In this document: piece by piece, positions 1 through 9,874 of the stretch | How positions within the stretch are numbered: position 1 is the stretch's first letter | How the letters are laid out: the number at the start of each line of letters is the position of its first letter | Assembly: GCA_031308135.1 (NCBI GenBank) | Contig: JAHLJT010004567.1 | Location: 135,732,991 to 135,796,990 of the forward strand | Source of the DNA: Acheta domesticus | Lineage: Eukaryota > Arthropoda > Insecta > Orthoptera > Gryllidae | Reading direction: 5' to 3' | DNA: 64,000 nucleotides | Made by a program: the position numbers and the translations under genes | The notes under the pieces: generated by a model | Database searches by the model: none | What the model was told of the DNA's origin: nothing | Seen by the model: the letters and a program-made list of their open reading frames with translations, nothing else

Positions 1-200
1 AAGAGATGGATTCAGAAGGTGGAGTGGCAGAGCGACTGAGGCGCGGCCGTCCGGCGAGTGTCAGGCCTCTGAGAGAAAAGAGGGCGAGCGACCTCCCCGC
101 AGTGACAAATGGATGAAGTCGAGCGAGAGGATTTTTATCTCCGGCCACTTCGGCGGACGGGGACGGAAGACGAGCGGCGAACCGCATCCCACCGCCCACT
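1..200. other. CpG-rich edge segment
   Basis: This segment is rich in CG dinucleotides (for example GCGCGGCCGTCCGGCGAG near position 40) and leads directly into the C+T-rich minisatellite. I see no recognisable coding domain here. The overlapping short ORFs on both strands are low-complexity translations of the repeat. It could be the edge of a CpG island that continues outside the window. Confidence 0.35.
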
Positions 201-1060
201 GCAGACTCTGCTCTGCATCCGCTTCCCTGCCCTCTATCCACGCCACGCTCTTCTCGCTCCACATCCACTTCTTTGCCATCTATCCCCGATCGGCGTTCGG
301 TTTCCCTCACTTTCGTCCCCGCTCCACAAAAGCTTCCTTGACTTCTATTCACGCCCCGCATCCGCTTCCCTGCCTTCTATCCTCGCCCCACGTCCGCCCT
401 GCACCCGCTTCCCTGCCCTCTATCCCCGCCGTGCCGTTCTCGCTCCGCATCCTCTTCTTTGCCATCTATCCCCGATCGGCATCCGCTTCCCCATGCCTCT
501 GTCCCCTCTCCGCAGTCGTTTATTGCTCTCCACCCTTGCCCCGCCTACGCTTCACATACGTTTCCCTGCTCTCAACTCCCCATCCCTTCTCCGCTGTGCA
601 TTCGCTTCCCTGCCCTCTAACCCCGACGTGACCTCGCTCCGCATCCACATCCTTGCCCTCTACCCCACTCTGCATCCTCTTCTTTCCCTACATCTCCGGC
701 CCACCTCCGCTCTGTATTCGCTTCCCTGACTTGTATCCCCACCCGCTTCCGCTTCCCTATCCTCAATCCCCGCCTCCCCGACGCCATTCATCCGCTTCCC
801 TGCCCTCTACCTTCGCCTTGCCTGTCACCGTGTTCAGTCCTGCCACATCCTCATTTCCTTTTCCGGCCCGCCATGCTGCCCACCTATTCACACAACCCAT
901 ACCGCTGCCTGCCGCCGTTCGCCTTGCCCCATTCTGTCCTCCGACTCCATCTCGAGTGTCACTATCTCCACCTCACTCGCCGCAACATCACCCGCCATTG
1001 TCCGCCCCTACCCGTTCCCACTTCTTCGTACCAACCTGCTCCCCTTACCCCTGACGCCTC
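201..1060. repeat. Degenerate C+T-rich minisatellite
   Basis: The tract is built from drifting copies of phrases such as CGCTTCCCTGCCCTCTA, CTCGCTCCGCATCC and TTCTTTGCCATCTATCCCCG, with a larger unit of very roughly 60 bp. The plus strand is strongly C+T-biased, so all three frames stay open for a few hundred bases. The apparent peptides are Pro/Leu/Ser/Arg-rich in each frame, which shows composition rather than selection. It is a degenerate minisatellite, not a gene. Confidence 0.7.
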
Positions 1061-1119
1061 ATTCCCGACGAGTCCTCACGCCGACCCGTCCACTATCTCG
1101 CTTGCTCTCCGCCTGCCAA

Positions 1120-1290
1120 GAATATTAATGGACAGAAAAAATCAGACGCCCGCCGGGCACTGTATCGCGAGGCGCGGGCAGATATTTAAGGCGGACTTTT
1201 GTGCCCCAAAATGGACACGTTCACTGGCGAGGAACGCAGTCATCTTGCGCGAAGTGGGGAAACTCAAGCATTAGTAAGGATGCATGCATG
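1120..1290. other. Short moderately GC-rich, CpG-bearing unique segment
   Basis: A patch with several CG dinucleotides (CGCCCGCCGGGCAC, TATCGCGAGGCGCGGG) followed by AGATATTTAAGGCGGAC, which resembles a TATA-like element but has no supported transcript downstream. It is flanked by a minisatellite and AT-rich DNA. Function unknown. Confidence 0.2.
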
Positions 1291-1585
1291 TAGAGGCGAT
1301 GCTTGCGTTTCTGTCGAGGACCCAACTATACCGTTAAGCAGACAAATGGTAACCGAATGGACTGAAATAAACTAAATGAAATAGAATTGTCTTTACTGTT
1401 TTATCTTCAAATGCCTCAAATTTCACATACCATCAGTTGCATTTACTAGATAGTTTCGTCAATTCATATCTCACATTACAACATTTTCAAAGGAATTCCT
1501 TTCATCGTAAATTAAATAAGTTCACATTACAGGCTTTTCCCTGTGCATATCACCGGCTGTGAATGCTTCCTGAAAATACTTTGCC

Positions 1586-1656
1586 CCCCCTCTCTCTCCC
1601 TCTCTGTCGCTCCCTCTCTCTCTCTCCCTCTCTGTCTCTCCCTCTCTCTCTCCTAC

Positions 1657-1684
<28 letters not shown>
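1586..1684. repeat. (CT)n-rich microsatellite
   Basis: An interrupted TC/CT dinucleotide run with CCCTCTCTC and TCTGTCTC interruptions. The translated Ser-Leu-Ser-Leu and Arg-Glu-Arg-Glu ORFs on the two strands come only from this tract. Confidence 0.95.
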
Positions 1685-1687
<3 letters not shown>

Positions 1688-1689
1688 CC

Positions 1690-2095
1690 ATACATTCCCA
1701 AGTGCGCTCGCCAGAGATCGATATACAAAAAATATTGGCTCCTAGGACAAATTCTATTCCGAAATCACTTAAGGAGAGATCCTGAATCGACCACCCCTCC
1801 TAAATGTAATGCAAATATGACTGAGACACTAATATTTTACTTCATAGTGAAATTTATAATTTAGTAAATAGAAGTCGCTATACCGGAGGAACAAAACTTT
1901 TTCAATAAATGACATGTTTCCCATAATTTTTGTTTGTATGAGACTCTGAAGATGACATACATATTTTGTTTTGATATATTAAAGTACCTCTTGCACTTTC
2001 AACTCATGATGATTCACAACTTGTTATTAAATTCTGGAAATTTACAATTGAAACGGCCTTACACTGACGCCATCTCCTACATAAGAAAGAAAGGC
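1690..2095. other. AT-rich unique DNA, nothing recognised
   Basis: AT-rich sequence with no convincing ORF, repeat or RNA signature. Confidence 0.5.
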
Positions 2096-2099
2096 CACG

Positions 2100-2290
2100 T
2101 CTGTTGTATGTGTGGCCGTCAGCGGCATTTCCTCGCCTCTTTCCGTCATTGGCTCCCAACGCGGCGTCACGCGAGGTCCCCTCCCTCGGGCAACATCCGC
2201 CGGCAGTCGCGCGCCGACGACAGACCGACCTCGGGTATTATTAAATCCCGGTGCCGCAGCCTCCGACGCTGCGACCGCTCACCGTCACCG
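2100..2290. promoter_or_regulatory. CpG-rich island (candidate regulatory DNA)
   Basis: Dense CG dinucleotides (AACGCGGCGTCACGCGAGG, GCAGTCGCGCGCCGACGACAG) inside otherwise CpG-poor AT-rich DNA. It abuts a hexamer minisatellite. Local CpG retention suggests unmethylated DNA in the germ line, but no TATA box, initiator or exon can be shown. Regulatory function is inference only. Confidence 0.25.
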
Positions 2291-2299
2291 CCTCCGCCG

Positions 2300-2380
2300 C
2301 CGCTGTCGCTTTCGCTGCCACCGTCTGTCTCCCTCACCCTTACTTTCGCCTTCGTATTCGCCTTCCCCTTCGCATTCCCA
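2300..2380. repeat. CCTTCG-like degenerate hexamer lead-in
   Basis: Imperfect repeats of CTTTCGC, CCTTCG and CCCTTCG precede the regular 24 bp array and probably share its origin. Confidence 0.55.
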
Positions 2381-2600
2381 TTTGCCTTTACCTTCGACAC
2401 TACCTTCGCCTTTACCTTCGACACTACCTTCGCCTTTACCTTCGACACTACCTTCGCCTTTACCTTCGACACTACCTTCGCCTTTACCTTCGACACTACC
2501 TTCGCCTTCGCCTTCGCTTTCGCCTTCGCCTTCGCCTTCGCCTTCGCCTTCGCCTTCACCTTCGCCTTCACCTTTGCCGTCGCCTTCCGTCTCCCTCACC
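2381..2600. repeat. 24 bp tandem array grading into (CCTTCG)n
   Basis: About five near-identical copies of a 24 bp unit (CCTTCGCCTTTACC followed by TTCGACACTA) run from about 2385 to 2505. They then collapse into a simple CCTTCG hexamer run to about 2580. The 24-mer is itself four diverged hexamers, so this is a higher-order unit that grew out of a hexanucleotide. Long ORFs in several frames, such as Phe-Ala-Phe-Thr or Lys-Ala-Lys-Val repeats, are artefacts of unit lengths divisible by three. Confidence 0.9.
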
Positions 2601-3340
2601 TTCACTTTCGCCGTCGACTGCGCCTTCGCCGCTGCCGCCGCCGTCGCTTTGGATGTCGCCGCCGCCTAAAATGTCACCGCCGCATCGCTGCCATCGCCGC
2701 CGCCTGGCCTCTCCTGCAACCACCGCGCCGTCGGACTCCCCTCCGATACCGAATTCACCGCTGTTTTCACAGCCTCTTATGGAATCGCCGCGACCTTTAT
2801 CGCCTTAGTAACGTAGTTCGCGGCTTCTCCATTCCGTCTCCAGTGTCTTCTCTTCCTGTTACATTTCGTTATTTTCCTCCACCTCCTCTTCACTTTCTGC
2901 GTCTTCTTTGAACCCGTCATCTTTTTCCCCTTCGTCCTCCTACTCTTCTTCTTCCTTCTTTTCCTCTTATTTCTCTTCTTTCATCTCGTCTTCCTCTGGA
3001 TTCTATTCTTCCTTTTTCTATTCCTATCTTACTTCTTCACCGCATTATTTTGCTTCACATCCTCCAACTCTTCCTTCTTTTTCCTTCCATCTTTCTTCTC
3101 CCTTCATCTATACCTCCATATCCTGCTGCACTTTCCTTTTCATGACTTTCCTTCTCCTCCTTGACCTCCGCTTGCGTGGTCATCTTCGTTTCTTTCACCA
3201 TCCGCAACTTCGCCTCCACCGCCTTCTTTTCCGACTTCTCCCCGTCTCCATATATTTCTACGTTTTCACTCCACAAACGCCGTCTTCTCTGTCCTCTCTT
3301 CTTCCTCCACATCCGCTACCACTTCCAAGTCCGCCTCCTT
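2601..3340. repeat. Pyrimidine-rich (TTC/TCC/GCC) low-complexity DNA
   Basis: Plus-strand C+T-rich sequence with runs of TCTTC, TCCTC and CCGCCGC. No conserved domain appears in any translation. Confidence 0.7.
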
Positions 3341-3344
3341 CCCT

Positions 3345-3560
3345 GATTCCGTCCTCGGTTGCCGCAGCAGCAATAATTTCGTTGGGCGCGGGGCCTCGTG
3401 GCAAATAAACGAGACGTCGAAGACGCCGGGGAGATCACGTGGCCGGACGGCGCCAACCCTGTCCTTTCGATGTAGTGACTGCGCGTTGGTTGGATCAGCC
3501 AGTGGACCGAACGCGAGGGCGAGATGTGTCGGGGAACGAGGTTTGCAAACGGGAAATGAT
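3345..3560. other. CpG-rich patch
   Basis: CG-rich unique sequence (GGGCGCGGGGCCTCGTGG, GAGACGTCGAAGACGCCGGGG, GGCCGGACGGCGCC spread over the segment) at the end of the pyrimidine tract. No recognisable exon. Another member of the recurring CpG islands in this window. Confidence 0.25.
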
Positions 3561-4190
3561 CAATTGAAGAATTTTGCTTTCTACTTTTAAGATGTTGGTT
3601 TTCTTTGGGATTCGTTTTTACCTTACTGTAAGGCAAGTTTTATATAGCTCTGGGCAGTTTGTCGGATTCTGATCGACTTTTGATTCTATCTGCGATCACA
3701 ATTGCGGATCTCTCTCTAGTTCTTTCTTCCATCTCTACAAGCCGTCTCTCATTGATTCTCATTTGTGTTCCGCGTTTTCTTTTTTCAGGGGGGGTCTCAG
3801 TTTACTGTTTTAATACCCTTCTTCCTTAATTCAATTGGAGAACATGATTGTAGAATAAGAGTTTTTTGTCTCTGTTCTGTCAGAGGTTTTTCACTTGCAT
3901 GTCTGCCAAGATGTCTTATGTCGATGGTTTATTCTATATTGTTATCTTTCCATAGATTGTTAAGTAGCGAGAATTTCTTTTAACTTTTCTTTTGAATACG
4001 TCTTGGGTCTTCGTTATTACACTGCCCGCTTTTAGAACTGGCCTAACGCCGGCCTGCTCACAGTGGTAGCGCAGTTAATTGAGTTACCTGGGAATGGGTT
4101 TTATGGGAAGATCTGCTCATGGCGCGATTCTAAGGGCAGAAGCGGAGGCACGATAGTTGAAAGAAAGATCGCCTTCCGTGCTCTATATTT
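3561..4190. other. AT-rich unique DNA
   Basis: Mostly T-rich unique DNA. Around 4062 the string GTGGTAGCGCAGTTAATTG resembles a tRNA A box, but no acceptable B box follows at the right distance, so no RNA gene or SINE is called. Confidence 0.4.
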
Positions 4191-4193
4191 TAA

Positions 4194-4310
4194 GACTGGT
4201 AGGAACGACTCAGTTTCTTTGCTGGAGTCGGAAAACACCGTCAGGAAATGGTCTAGAAACTTCTAGACTACGAAGCATGAGTTGAGGACTTACAACTACA
4301 TACATCAAAT
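4194..4310. repeat. Diverged direct repeat, copy 1
   Basis: Begins GACTGGTAGGAACG and ends CAACTACATACATCAAA. Both end strings recur exactly at 4697-4710 and 4858-4874 in the same order and orientation. The internal parts differ and the spacing differs (about 100 against about 160 bp), so these are two diverged or indel-containing copies of an unclassified repeat. Confidence 0.5.
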
Positions 4311-4696
4311 CATCCGATTTCTCTGAACTGCCATTTTCACTTAGGCACAAAAATTGCTGAAATTGAATGCTCTCCAACGTGTTTTGGCCATACGTGGACT
4401 GATTCATAAATCATGGCAACGATTTATTTTCTCGTGAACAGGCAACACAAAAATTTTTTTTCTCGACAACGCAAAAAATTTACGGCGTACGTTGAAAGTC
4501 TATGCAATGCTTAGATGAACCATAGCGGGCTCGTATGGCATACAATCCAATTTGAGTTTAATGTAGTACATGGGATGAGCCACGGTAACTATTATCTCCC
4601 GGACAAGGAACAATAGGAAACACCTACGACGTGGTTTGAAATCATGCAAAATATTCTTTCAACTGTAGGAACTAGTTGTGTTTGTAAATCAGGATG

Positions 4697-4874
4697 GACT
4701 GGTAGGAACGCAAGTTCAGTCTGTGAATGACAACGGAAGTCTGAGATTTCGTTCTACAATAAAACAACGAAGGTCCGCGGAAAAATGCCATACAAAGCAG
4801 AGATTGACATTACGAGTTTCGTTAAGCACTGGTCTGTACGTGTATAACATGCCCTACCAACTACATACATCAAA
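4697..4874. repeat. Diverged direct repeat, copy 2
   Basis: Shares its first 14 bp and last 17 bp exactly with 4194-4310. Element class unknown. No terminal inversion or target duplication was seen. Confidence 0.5.
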
Positions 4875-4879
4875 CCTAA

Positions 4880-6000
4880 TGGCGCGTTGAGTGCTGGATT
4901 TTAAACGAAGCAGAGTCAAACGCCGGTCATTCCCTCAGAGAGCTTCCTGGGTCCAAATACAAAGATTAACATGTGCTTGTGAACAGTGCTTATGTGAGGG
5001 CAGGTGCTAAACTATGGCGAAATTACAACTGCTTATGAGCATTTCAGTCTATCGTGCCTCCGTTCCGGATTCCCATTTTCGATCACTTACCGAGAGAACG
5101 TGCTTACCTCCCCGCCGTTCCTACCATCACAACACACAGGCGACCTAGATTTTTCTTCTTCTTTTACCACATTTTATTTGACCAATTCCCATGAAAAAGA
5201 TGCCATTCATTTTTAAGTCCACTGTAGATGTTATGTGTGTTTCAAAAAGTTTTTTTTTAGTTTTGAAAGTTTTTTAGTTATTTCTTATTCTTCTGATGGC
5301 ACATGCCTGTAAATTCCACGTTTGCGCGTCACCAGATTTCAATGATTAGAGTATTATATATTTTTACAAACGTTTCTAGCTACTTTTAAAATTCCCTCTC
5401 ACTTAAGACGGCGGACCAGCTGGGCCATGCGAACGTATGATTGCAATATGTGACTGAAAAGTCAAAGTGACGTATCCTGTCTATCTTAAACTGATCTGTG
5501 ACATCTACACATATAAAACCGCTTGACGTTTTCTTTGAGCCTACCTAAGAAAACGCATCTGACACACGTAACGTATGGTATACAAGTTCTGTTGCATGTG
5601 TGCGCAATCAACCACGCAAATTAACGAGAAAATAGATGAGACATTTGTATTCACCAATGATTGTGAAAATAAATATCACGGCTTCTTAACTATTCTCATG
5701 TTCCATAAGAAAAAATAAAACCTATTAATAAAGAAAACGTCGTTAAAGCTTTTTATAGTTACTTTCTAAACCTAGCGGACGTTTTAGATATATTAAGAAA
5801 CATTTAAGTGATAAAAAATCACAATCTATAAAATGAAAACGCGACGGCTATAAAAGTTTTTTCTACGTCACGACGGTGTGCTACACTTAGAGCACTCATG
5901 CGTGTGTGAGTATTTTTACGTTTTATCACAGAAAATGTACCGTTCTTTATTCTCGTCTATTCCTTTGTAAATAAAAGAAGTGTTATTTAAAGAAAACGTT
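4880..6000. other. AT-rich unique DNA, nothing recognised
   Basis: No domain, RNA or element boundary recognised. Contains T-rich and A-rich runs only. Confidence 0.5.
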
Positions 6001-6004
6001 GTTT

Positions 6005-6343
6005 GAATTGATTGATGTTTCTGGGCGCGTCAACTACTCAGGTCATTAGTCCCGTAAGTGTAGTGCGTGTTTTTTCTCGGGAGGAGGCTATGATATTTTC
6101 CCCACTGGATGGCGAGATCTGGCGCCGACCAACCGTTGACTAGCGGGGTTTTCCCCTTCACCAGGTATCTCCCACCAGCGCGCCACCGCCCCAGCCGGGA
6201 CAAGCTGTAAGCTCCCGACCGGTCCCCCGGCATGTGTGGTAGTATAGTGAATGTTAGTGTAAGTGTGTGTGTAAGAGGAGAGGATAGAACAAGGAAGAGG
6301 AAGGAAAGATCGCGCGCGGTTCGTGGCCTGTTTATTAGGATAC
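6005..6343 (-). mobile_element. tRNA-derived SINE, family A, 3' part of a copy split by an LTR
   Basis: This is the tail-side half of a SINE lying on the minus strand. The plus-strand left end carries the ATTGATTGATG tail remnant, then the family body (GGGCGCGTCAACTACTCAGG, CTGTAAGCTCCCGACCGGTC) up to GTTTATTAGGATAC, where the body stops abruptly at the solo LTR. The head half resumes at 7871 with ATACTGCTCC. The antisense ORF reading PGDRSGAYSLSRLGR recurs in other copies and marks this family; it is probably not a selected protein. Confidence 0.85.
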
Positions 6344-6367
6344 TGTAACCGCTCTTCGTCGGTTACA
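6344..6367. repeat. Perfect hairpin at the LTR left terminus
   Basis: TGTAACCG, an 8 nt loop CTCTTCGT, then CGGTTACA. The second arm is identical to the opposite terminus of the LTR (7863-7870), so the terminal octamer occurs three times in the element. Confidence 0.85.
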
Positions 6368-7870
6368 TTCAAAACCAACGAGAGAATAGAAGCGAAAAGC
6401 CCGACATCATACCACCGACAAGTAGTTTCTCTTGTGGCGAAGAGATGGCGACAGCCAGAAAAATTATTTCGGAACGCACTCAGACGTCAGCCAATCAGAA
6501 ACTTTTGTGAATGGACGGACGCGGCATGAACTTGCGTCGAAAGAATTTTTTTTCTCTCGTTCGAGTCGCCGAGGTGAGCGGTCGACCATTGGTGCACTGC
6601 GCAGACGACGACGGACACGTGAAGAAGTGCGACATATGAGAGAGCTTTAATAAGAGTTTTTATTATTTTCCGGAATTTCATTCGTGAAATCCACTTAAGA
6701 ATCTTGAGGATTCTAAAAATTCTGATTGACACCACAACTAGCTTGACTTTTTGCTATCACAAAGTCATAATTGGAAGTTCCGAACTCGCATTCTGATGCG
6801 ACCATCGCCTTTTGAGTGAGCAGTGGTAAAGCATCGCTGAACAAGGAGAGACGGCGCTCGGTGGCATTCCAATTTCGACGCGACGGACAGCACACGGAGT
6901 GTTGCAGGAATCCAACGACCCTGGAGGCGTGAACACCGTTCGGCAGCCGACTACGCAGCGCGGAACGTTCTTCGGGAGTTCGCCGGCCGTGAGTCAAACA
7001 AAACTGGAAGAACATTCACTAAATTTCAATCTAGAAGACCGCGGAACAGTAGTCTTGCTAGCTAGTCAAGTCATTTCTTTTTTGTATAGTCGTAATTAGA
7101 ATCAGATCAGGATATTCCTTGTGGTTAATGTAAAATTGTTCTTGTATATAATTATTTGACTGGATTCATATGTAATTGATTCAAGAGTGTTAAAACCATT
7201 TAACAAAAGTTATGTGTGTGAAATTCTGAACGGGAGGGAAAGCCGTCCAATTATTTCTTTCACAATATTATTTGAAGGACAGGCCAAAGGCGTTGTTAAA
7301 CGCAATTTTATACTGAAAGGCTACGTAGAAGCCAAATTTCAACTGTGAACATTAAGTGTAATATTGTTAATGGTTACAAGGTGTTAGAGAATTTGGAGCA
7401 TTGTGTGTATGTATTTTTTTCCAGGAGAATTACTTGAACAGTATTTTATGTGTTTCATCAGTGATTTTTTTGTGTGAAGTGTATATATGTATTTGTAGGT
7501 TGTTACTCGTAAATAGGGATCGAAGTTAAGATCATATTAGAAAAACTGCAGTTTAGGTAGGGAAATTAGCTACCATAATTTAATATAAAAAAACTGAAAA
7601 CATAGAATTTGTAAATCCAGTTGTACAAGAATTTCACTCGCCAGAATATATGTTAACTGTTATTTCAAACTACTAAATTGTGTTTGCCTGTTAATTAGTA
7701 ATTAGTTTGACAAAGACGAACCCACCACAGACAGGGAATTTTATCCTTTAATTGAGATATTCCCAGGTTTGCGTGACGGTGCAGCCACACCTCACGAAAT
7801 AAGTGAATTAAAGATTTACTTTCGTAATTCGGCGTACTACCAGTCAGCGGGTAGGTACGTCACGGTTACA
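6344..7870. mobile_element. Solo LTR inserted into a SINE
   Basis: The 1,527 bp insert starts TGTAACCG and ends CGGTTACA, an 8 bp terminal inversion with the TG...CA ends of long terminal repeats. It is flanked on both sides by ATAC (6340-6343 and 7871-7874), a 4 bp target duplication. Removing the insert and one ATAC restores the SINE body seen intact at 29349-29913. The length, termini, 4 bp duplication and lack of coding capacity fit a solo LTR from a Gypsy- or BEL-type retrotransposon. A non-autonomous DNA transposon is less likely but possible. No second LTR or internal domain is present in the window. Orientation cannot be fixed. Confidence 0.75.
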
Positions 7871-8082
7871 ATACTGCTCCGACATTCGCCTGGTGTTGAT
7901 CGGAGAAACCACGGAAAACTACCGATCAGAGCGGCCGGCCGCTAGAATTCTCCTCCAGACAGCGACTGAATTCGACTTGCTGACAAGCTAGTGTCGAAAA
8001 TCCTGCCGCCGTCGGGACTCGAACCCCAGGACCTCCCGGACAGAGGGACTGCAGGGACATCAGGTTGATGCAATGATCCATC
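7871..8082 (-). mobile_element. tRNA-derived SINE, family A, 5' (head) part of the split copy
   Basis: Continues the SINE interrupted at 6343. On the minus strand it contains a good B box (GGTTCGAGTCC, complement of 8000-8010) and a degenerate A box near 8062-8076. The body includes GGCCGGCCGCTAGAATTCTC, shared by nearly all copies. The head lies immediately beside the P-element fragment. No clear target-site duplication of the SINE was found. Confidence 0.85.
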
Positions 8083-8086
8083 TCTC

Positions 8087-8752
8087 GTGGTTGAAGCACA
8101 GTTTAATATAACAGTTGCGAAGCTCCCTACAATTTTTTTCATCCGGTGCGTTCGCAGCGCTCCCAGTGGCGAGCAAGAGGCAGCACCAGTAAATAGAGAT
8201 GCGGTATACGTATTTGCATACTGTTTAAATGTTGTGCAGTTTATGTCTGCTTTTAACAATGCCACACTTTGCAAACTCTTTAATAGCGCAAAGAGTGTAA
8301 GTGGCAATTGTGAAGTAATTGACTGGAGTCACCTCATTTCAGACATAAATTCCAAGAACAATGTGAGGTTTTCTTACTCTTTAAGTAGCATAAATAATAT
8401 GTCTGAGCAACCTGCACTTACTGTCCCAAATGTTAGTATGCCAAAAGCTCTGGCAGAAGCAAATTCTATGCGATACACGTTTGGCTTCATTGTGAAAAAA
8501 GTACTTTCAGTGCATAATTGTACAGTGTGTAAATCAGCCCTATCTGATTGTGAGAGCCCTTCAAGTGATCATGACTTTACTAAGATGTACACCAGTTTCA
8601 AGAGATTTGATACAGTCAGGGAAGATGGAGGCTTGACTGTGTGTAGTGACAGGGCATTCATATTTTTGGAAGAATGTGAAAATGAACTTGAAAAACATTT
8701 CCAAGTAATCATTCATAGAATGAAATGTGGGGCTTGGGTGGGATGTGAATGA
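8087..8752 (+). pseudogene. P-element/THAP9-type transposase, C-terminal fragment
   Basis: A 221-codon open frame whose second half matches the pattern of the C-terminal domain of P-element-like (THAP9-type) transposases. It has a YTFGFIVKKVL motif (family: Y-x-A-G-Y/F-hydrophobic-x-K-K), then CTVCKSAL with two cysteines, then a GGLTVCSD motif and EECENELEKHF (family: GGL-x-x-P-S ... E-x-x-E-x-x-F). Upstream, FFIRCVRS resembles the FFGxVRS motif that precedes the insertion domain. The N-terminal THAP zinc finger, the GTP-binding region and most of the RNase H-like core are absent, and the frame starts right against a SINE head. It is therefore a truncated, presumably inactive relic. Assignment rests on motif recognition, not a search. 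Confidence 0.65.
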
Positions 8753-8850
8753 AATGTGGGAATTGCTTGAAAAATTGAGGAAAATAAAAGAATTTCCTAT
8801 TGAATGTTGCGAAGGGACAAAAGCAACTCGGGTGAAAACGTGCGGGCAAC
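8753..8850. other. Junction between P-element relic and LINE
   Basis: Contains two closely spaced copies of CAACTCGGGTGAAAAC (about 8826 and 8850). The P-type frame closes at 8752, and LINE-type sequence is recognisable from about 8865. The exact LINE 5' breakpoint cannot be set. Confidence 0.4.
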
Positions 8851-9279
8851 TCGGGTGAAAACAAGAAATTCTACCCCGCAACGTTGTAATTGTCATGAGA
8901 ATCACACTGCTAACTATAGAGAATGTATTTTCTTTAAGAAACAATCCTTAATTTCAACTACAAATATAGTTTCAAATTCTAATCGAAAGTTATCTTCATC
9001 TGCACCTTTGCAAAAGCAAATTATTCAAAAAATAAACCTCCTTCCCCCATCAAGTCTTCTCTGACCTCTTCAATAACTCCCCCTTCTATAAATATGAATA
9101 ATTATCCTAATCTTCCTTCAATATCTACAAACTCTCAACGCTATCTTAACAATACTTTTAATTCCACTCCCATTAATAGTTCAGACGTCAATACACACAT
9201 TCCCATTATAACAAATCAAATATTAAACTCTTTACTTCCAGAAATACACCTATTAATTAAAGATTCCATAAACACTTAA
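8804..9279 (+). pseudogene. LINE ORF1 (gag-like) C-terminal remnant
   Basis: The frame at 8804-9064 contains CNCHENHTANYREC, matching the last CCHC-type zinc knuckle of Jockey-like ORF1 proteins (C-x2-C-x4-H-x4-C with N-H-T-A-N-Y spacing). Here the motif reads C-x-C-x2-N-H-T-A-N-Y-x2-C. Ser/Asn/Pro-rich sequence follows and, after a frame change, a low-complexity Asn/Ser frame to 9279 that ends just before the ORF2 start at 9282. The upstream two zinc knuckles and the rest of ORF1 are missing, consistent with 5' truncation. Confidence 0.65.
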
Positions 9280-9281
9280 TA

Positions 9282-9863
9282 ATGGATCCCACTAAAATAA
9301 AAATTTTAAATTGGAATGCTAGTGGTCTTCTACGCCAACTAGCTGAATTTAATCATTTCTTATATAGTCATAACATTGATATTGCTTGTGTTACAGAAAC
9401 ACATTTAACTCGTTCCAAAAAATGTAACATTCCAAATTATAAAACATACAGAGAAGATAGAACAACTACCACTACTGGAGGAGGTGTAGCAATTTTTATA
9501 CGTCGAATCAAACATTTACAAATATATGTTCCCAACTCTAGTGATCTAGAATTAGTAGCTCTCACTGTTTTCTTTTCTATAGGCCCTATAAATATAATAG
9601 CAGCGTACAAACCACCTAACAAAAAATTATTTAAAGTAACTCTAGAATTACTACTAAACAACAATGCAAGAACACTTCTACTCGGTGATTTAAACGCCAA
9701 ACATGAAGCTTGGGGATGTAATACCATTTCTCCACAAGGTCAATTCTTATATAATCTAACTACTTTAAATGGTCAATTCATGCTCCTTCTCAGCCAACTT
9801 ATTATTCATATAATACTAAGATTCTTCCGGACATTCTTGATATTGTACTTTCCAAAAATATAA
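9282..9863 (+). pseudogene. LINE ORF2 endonuclease domain (frameshifted)
   Basis: The apurinic-type endonuclease of ORF2, which nicks the target for target-primed reverse transcription. Starts MDPTKIKILNWNASGL and shows the expected catalytic blocks in order: NWNAS, CVTETHL, a GGGVAIFIR block, VAAYKPP-like (IIAAYKPP), and LLGDLNAKHEAWGC (GD-x-NA-x-H). A frameshift near 9779 changes the phase. In the other frame the sequence resumes with the ILPDILDIVLSKN block and the SDHNPV motif at about 9901-9918. Residues for metal and phosphate binding are present but split over two frames. Confidence 0.85.
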
Positions 9864-9874
9864 ATTTTCCAATT

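Noticed and set aside
109..729. Overlapping 200-codon plus-strand frames
   Set aside because: Several frames are open at once over a degenerate C+T-rich minisatellite.
1934..2911. 325-codon frame rich in Phe-Ala-Phe-Thr
   Set aside because: Produced by hexamer and 24-mer repeats; antisense and other frames are equally open.
4062..4135. Further tRNA-derived SINE from an A-box-like GTGGTAGCGCAGTT
   Set aside because: No acceptable B box at tRNA spacing, no tail, no duplication.
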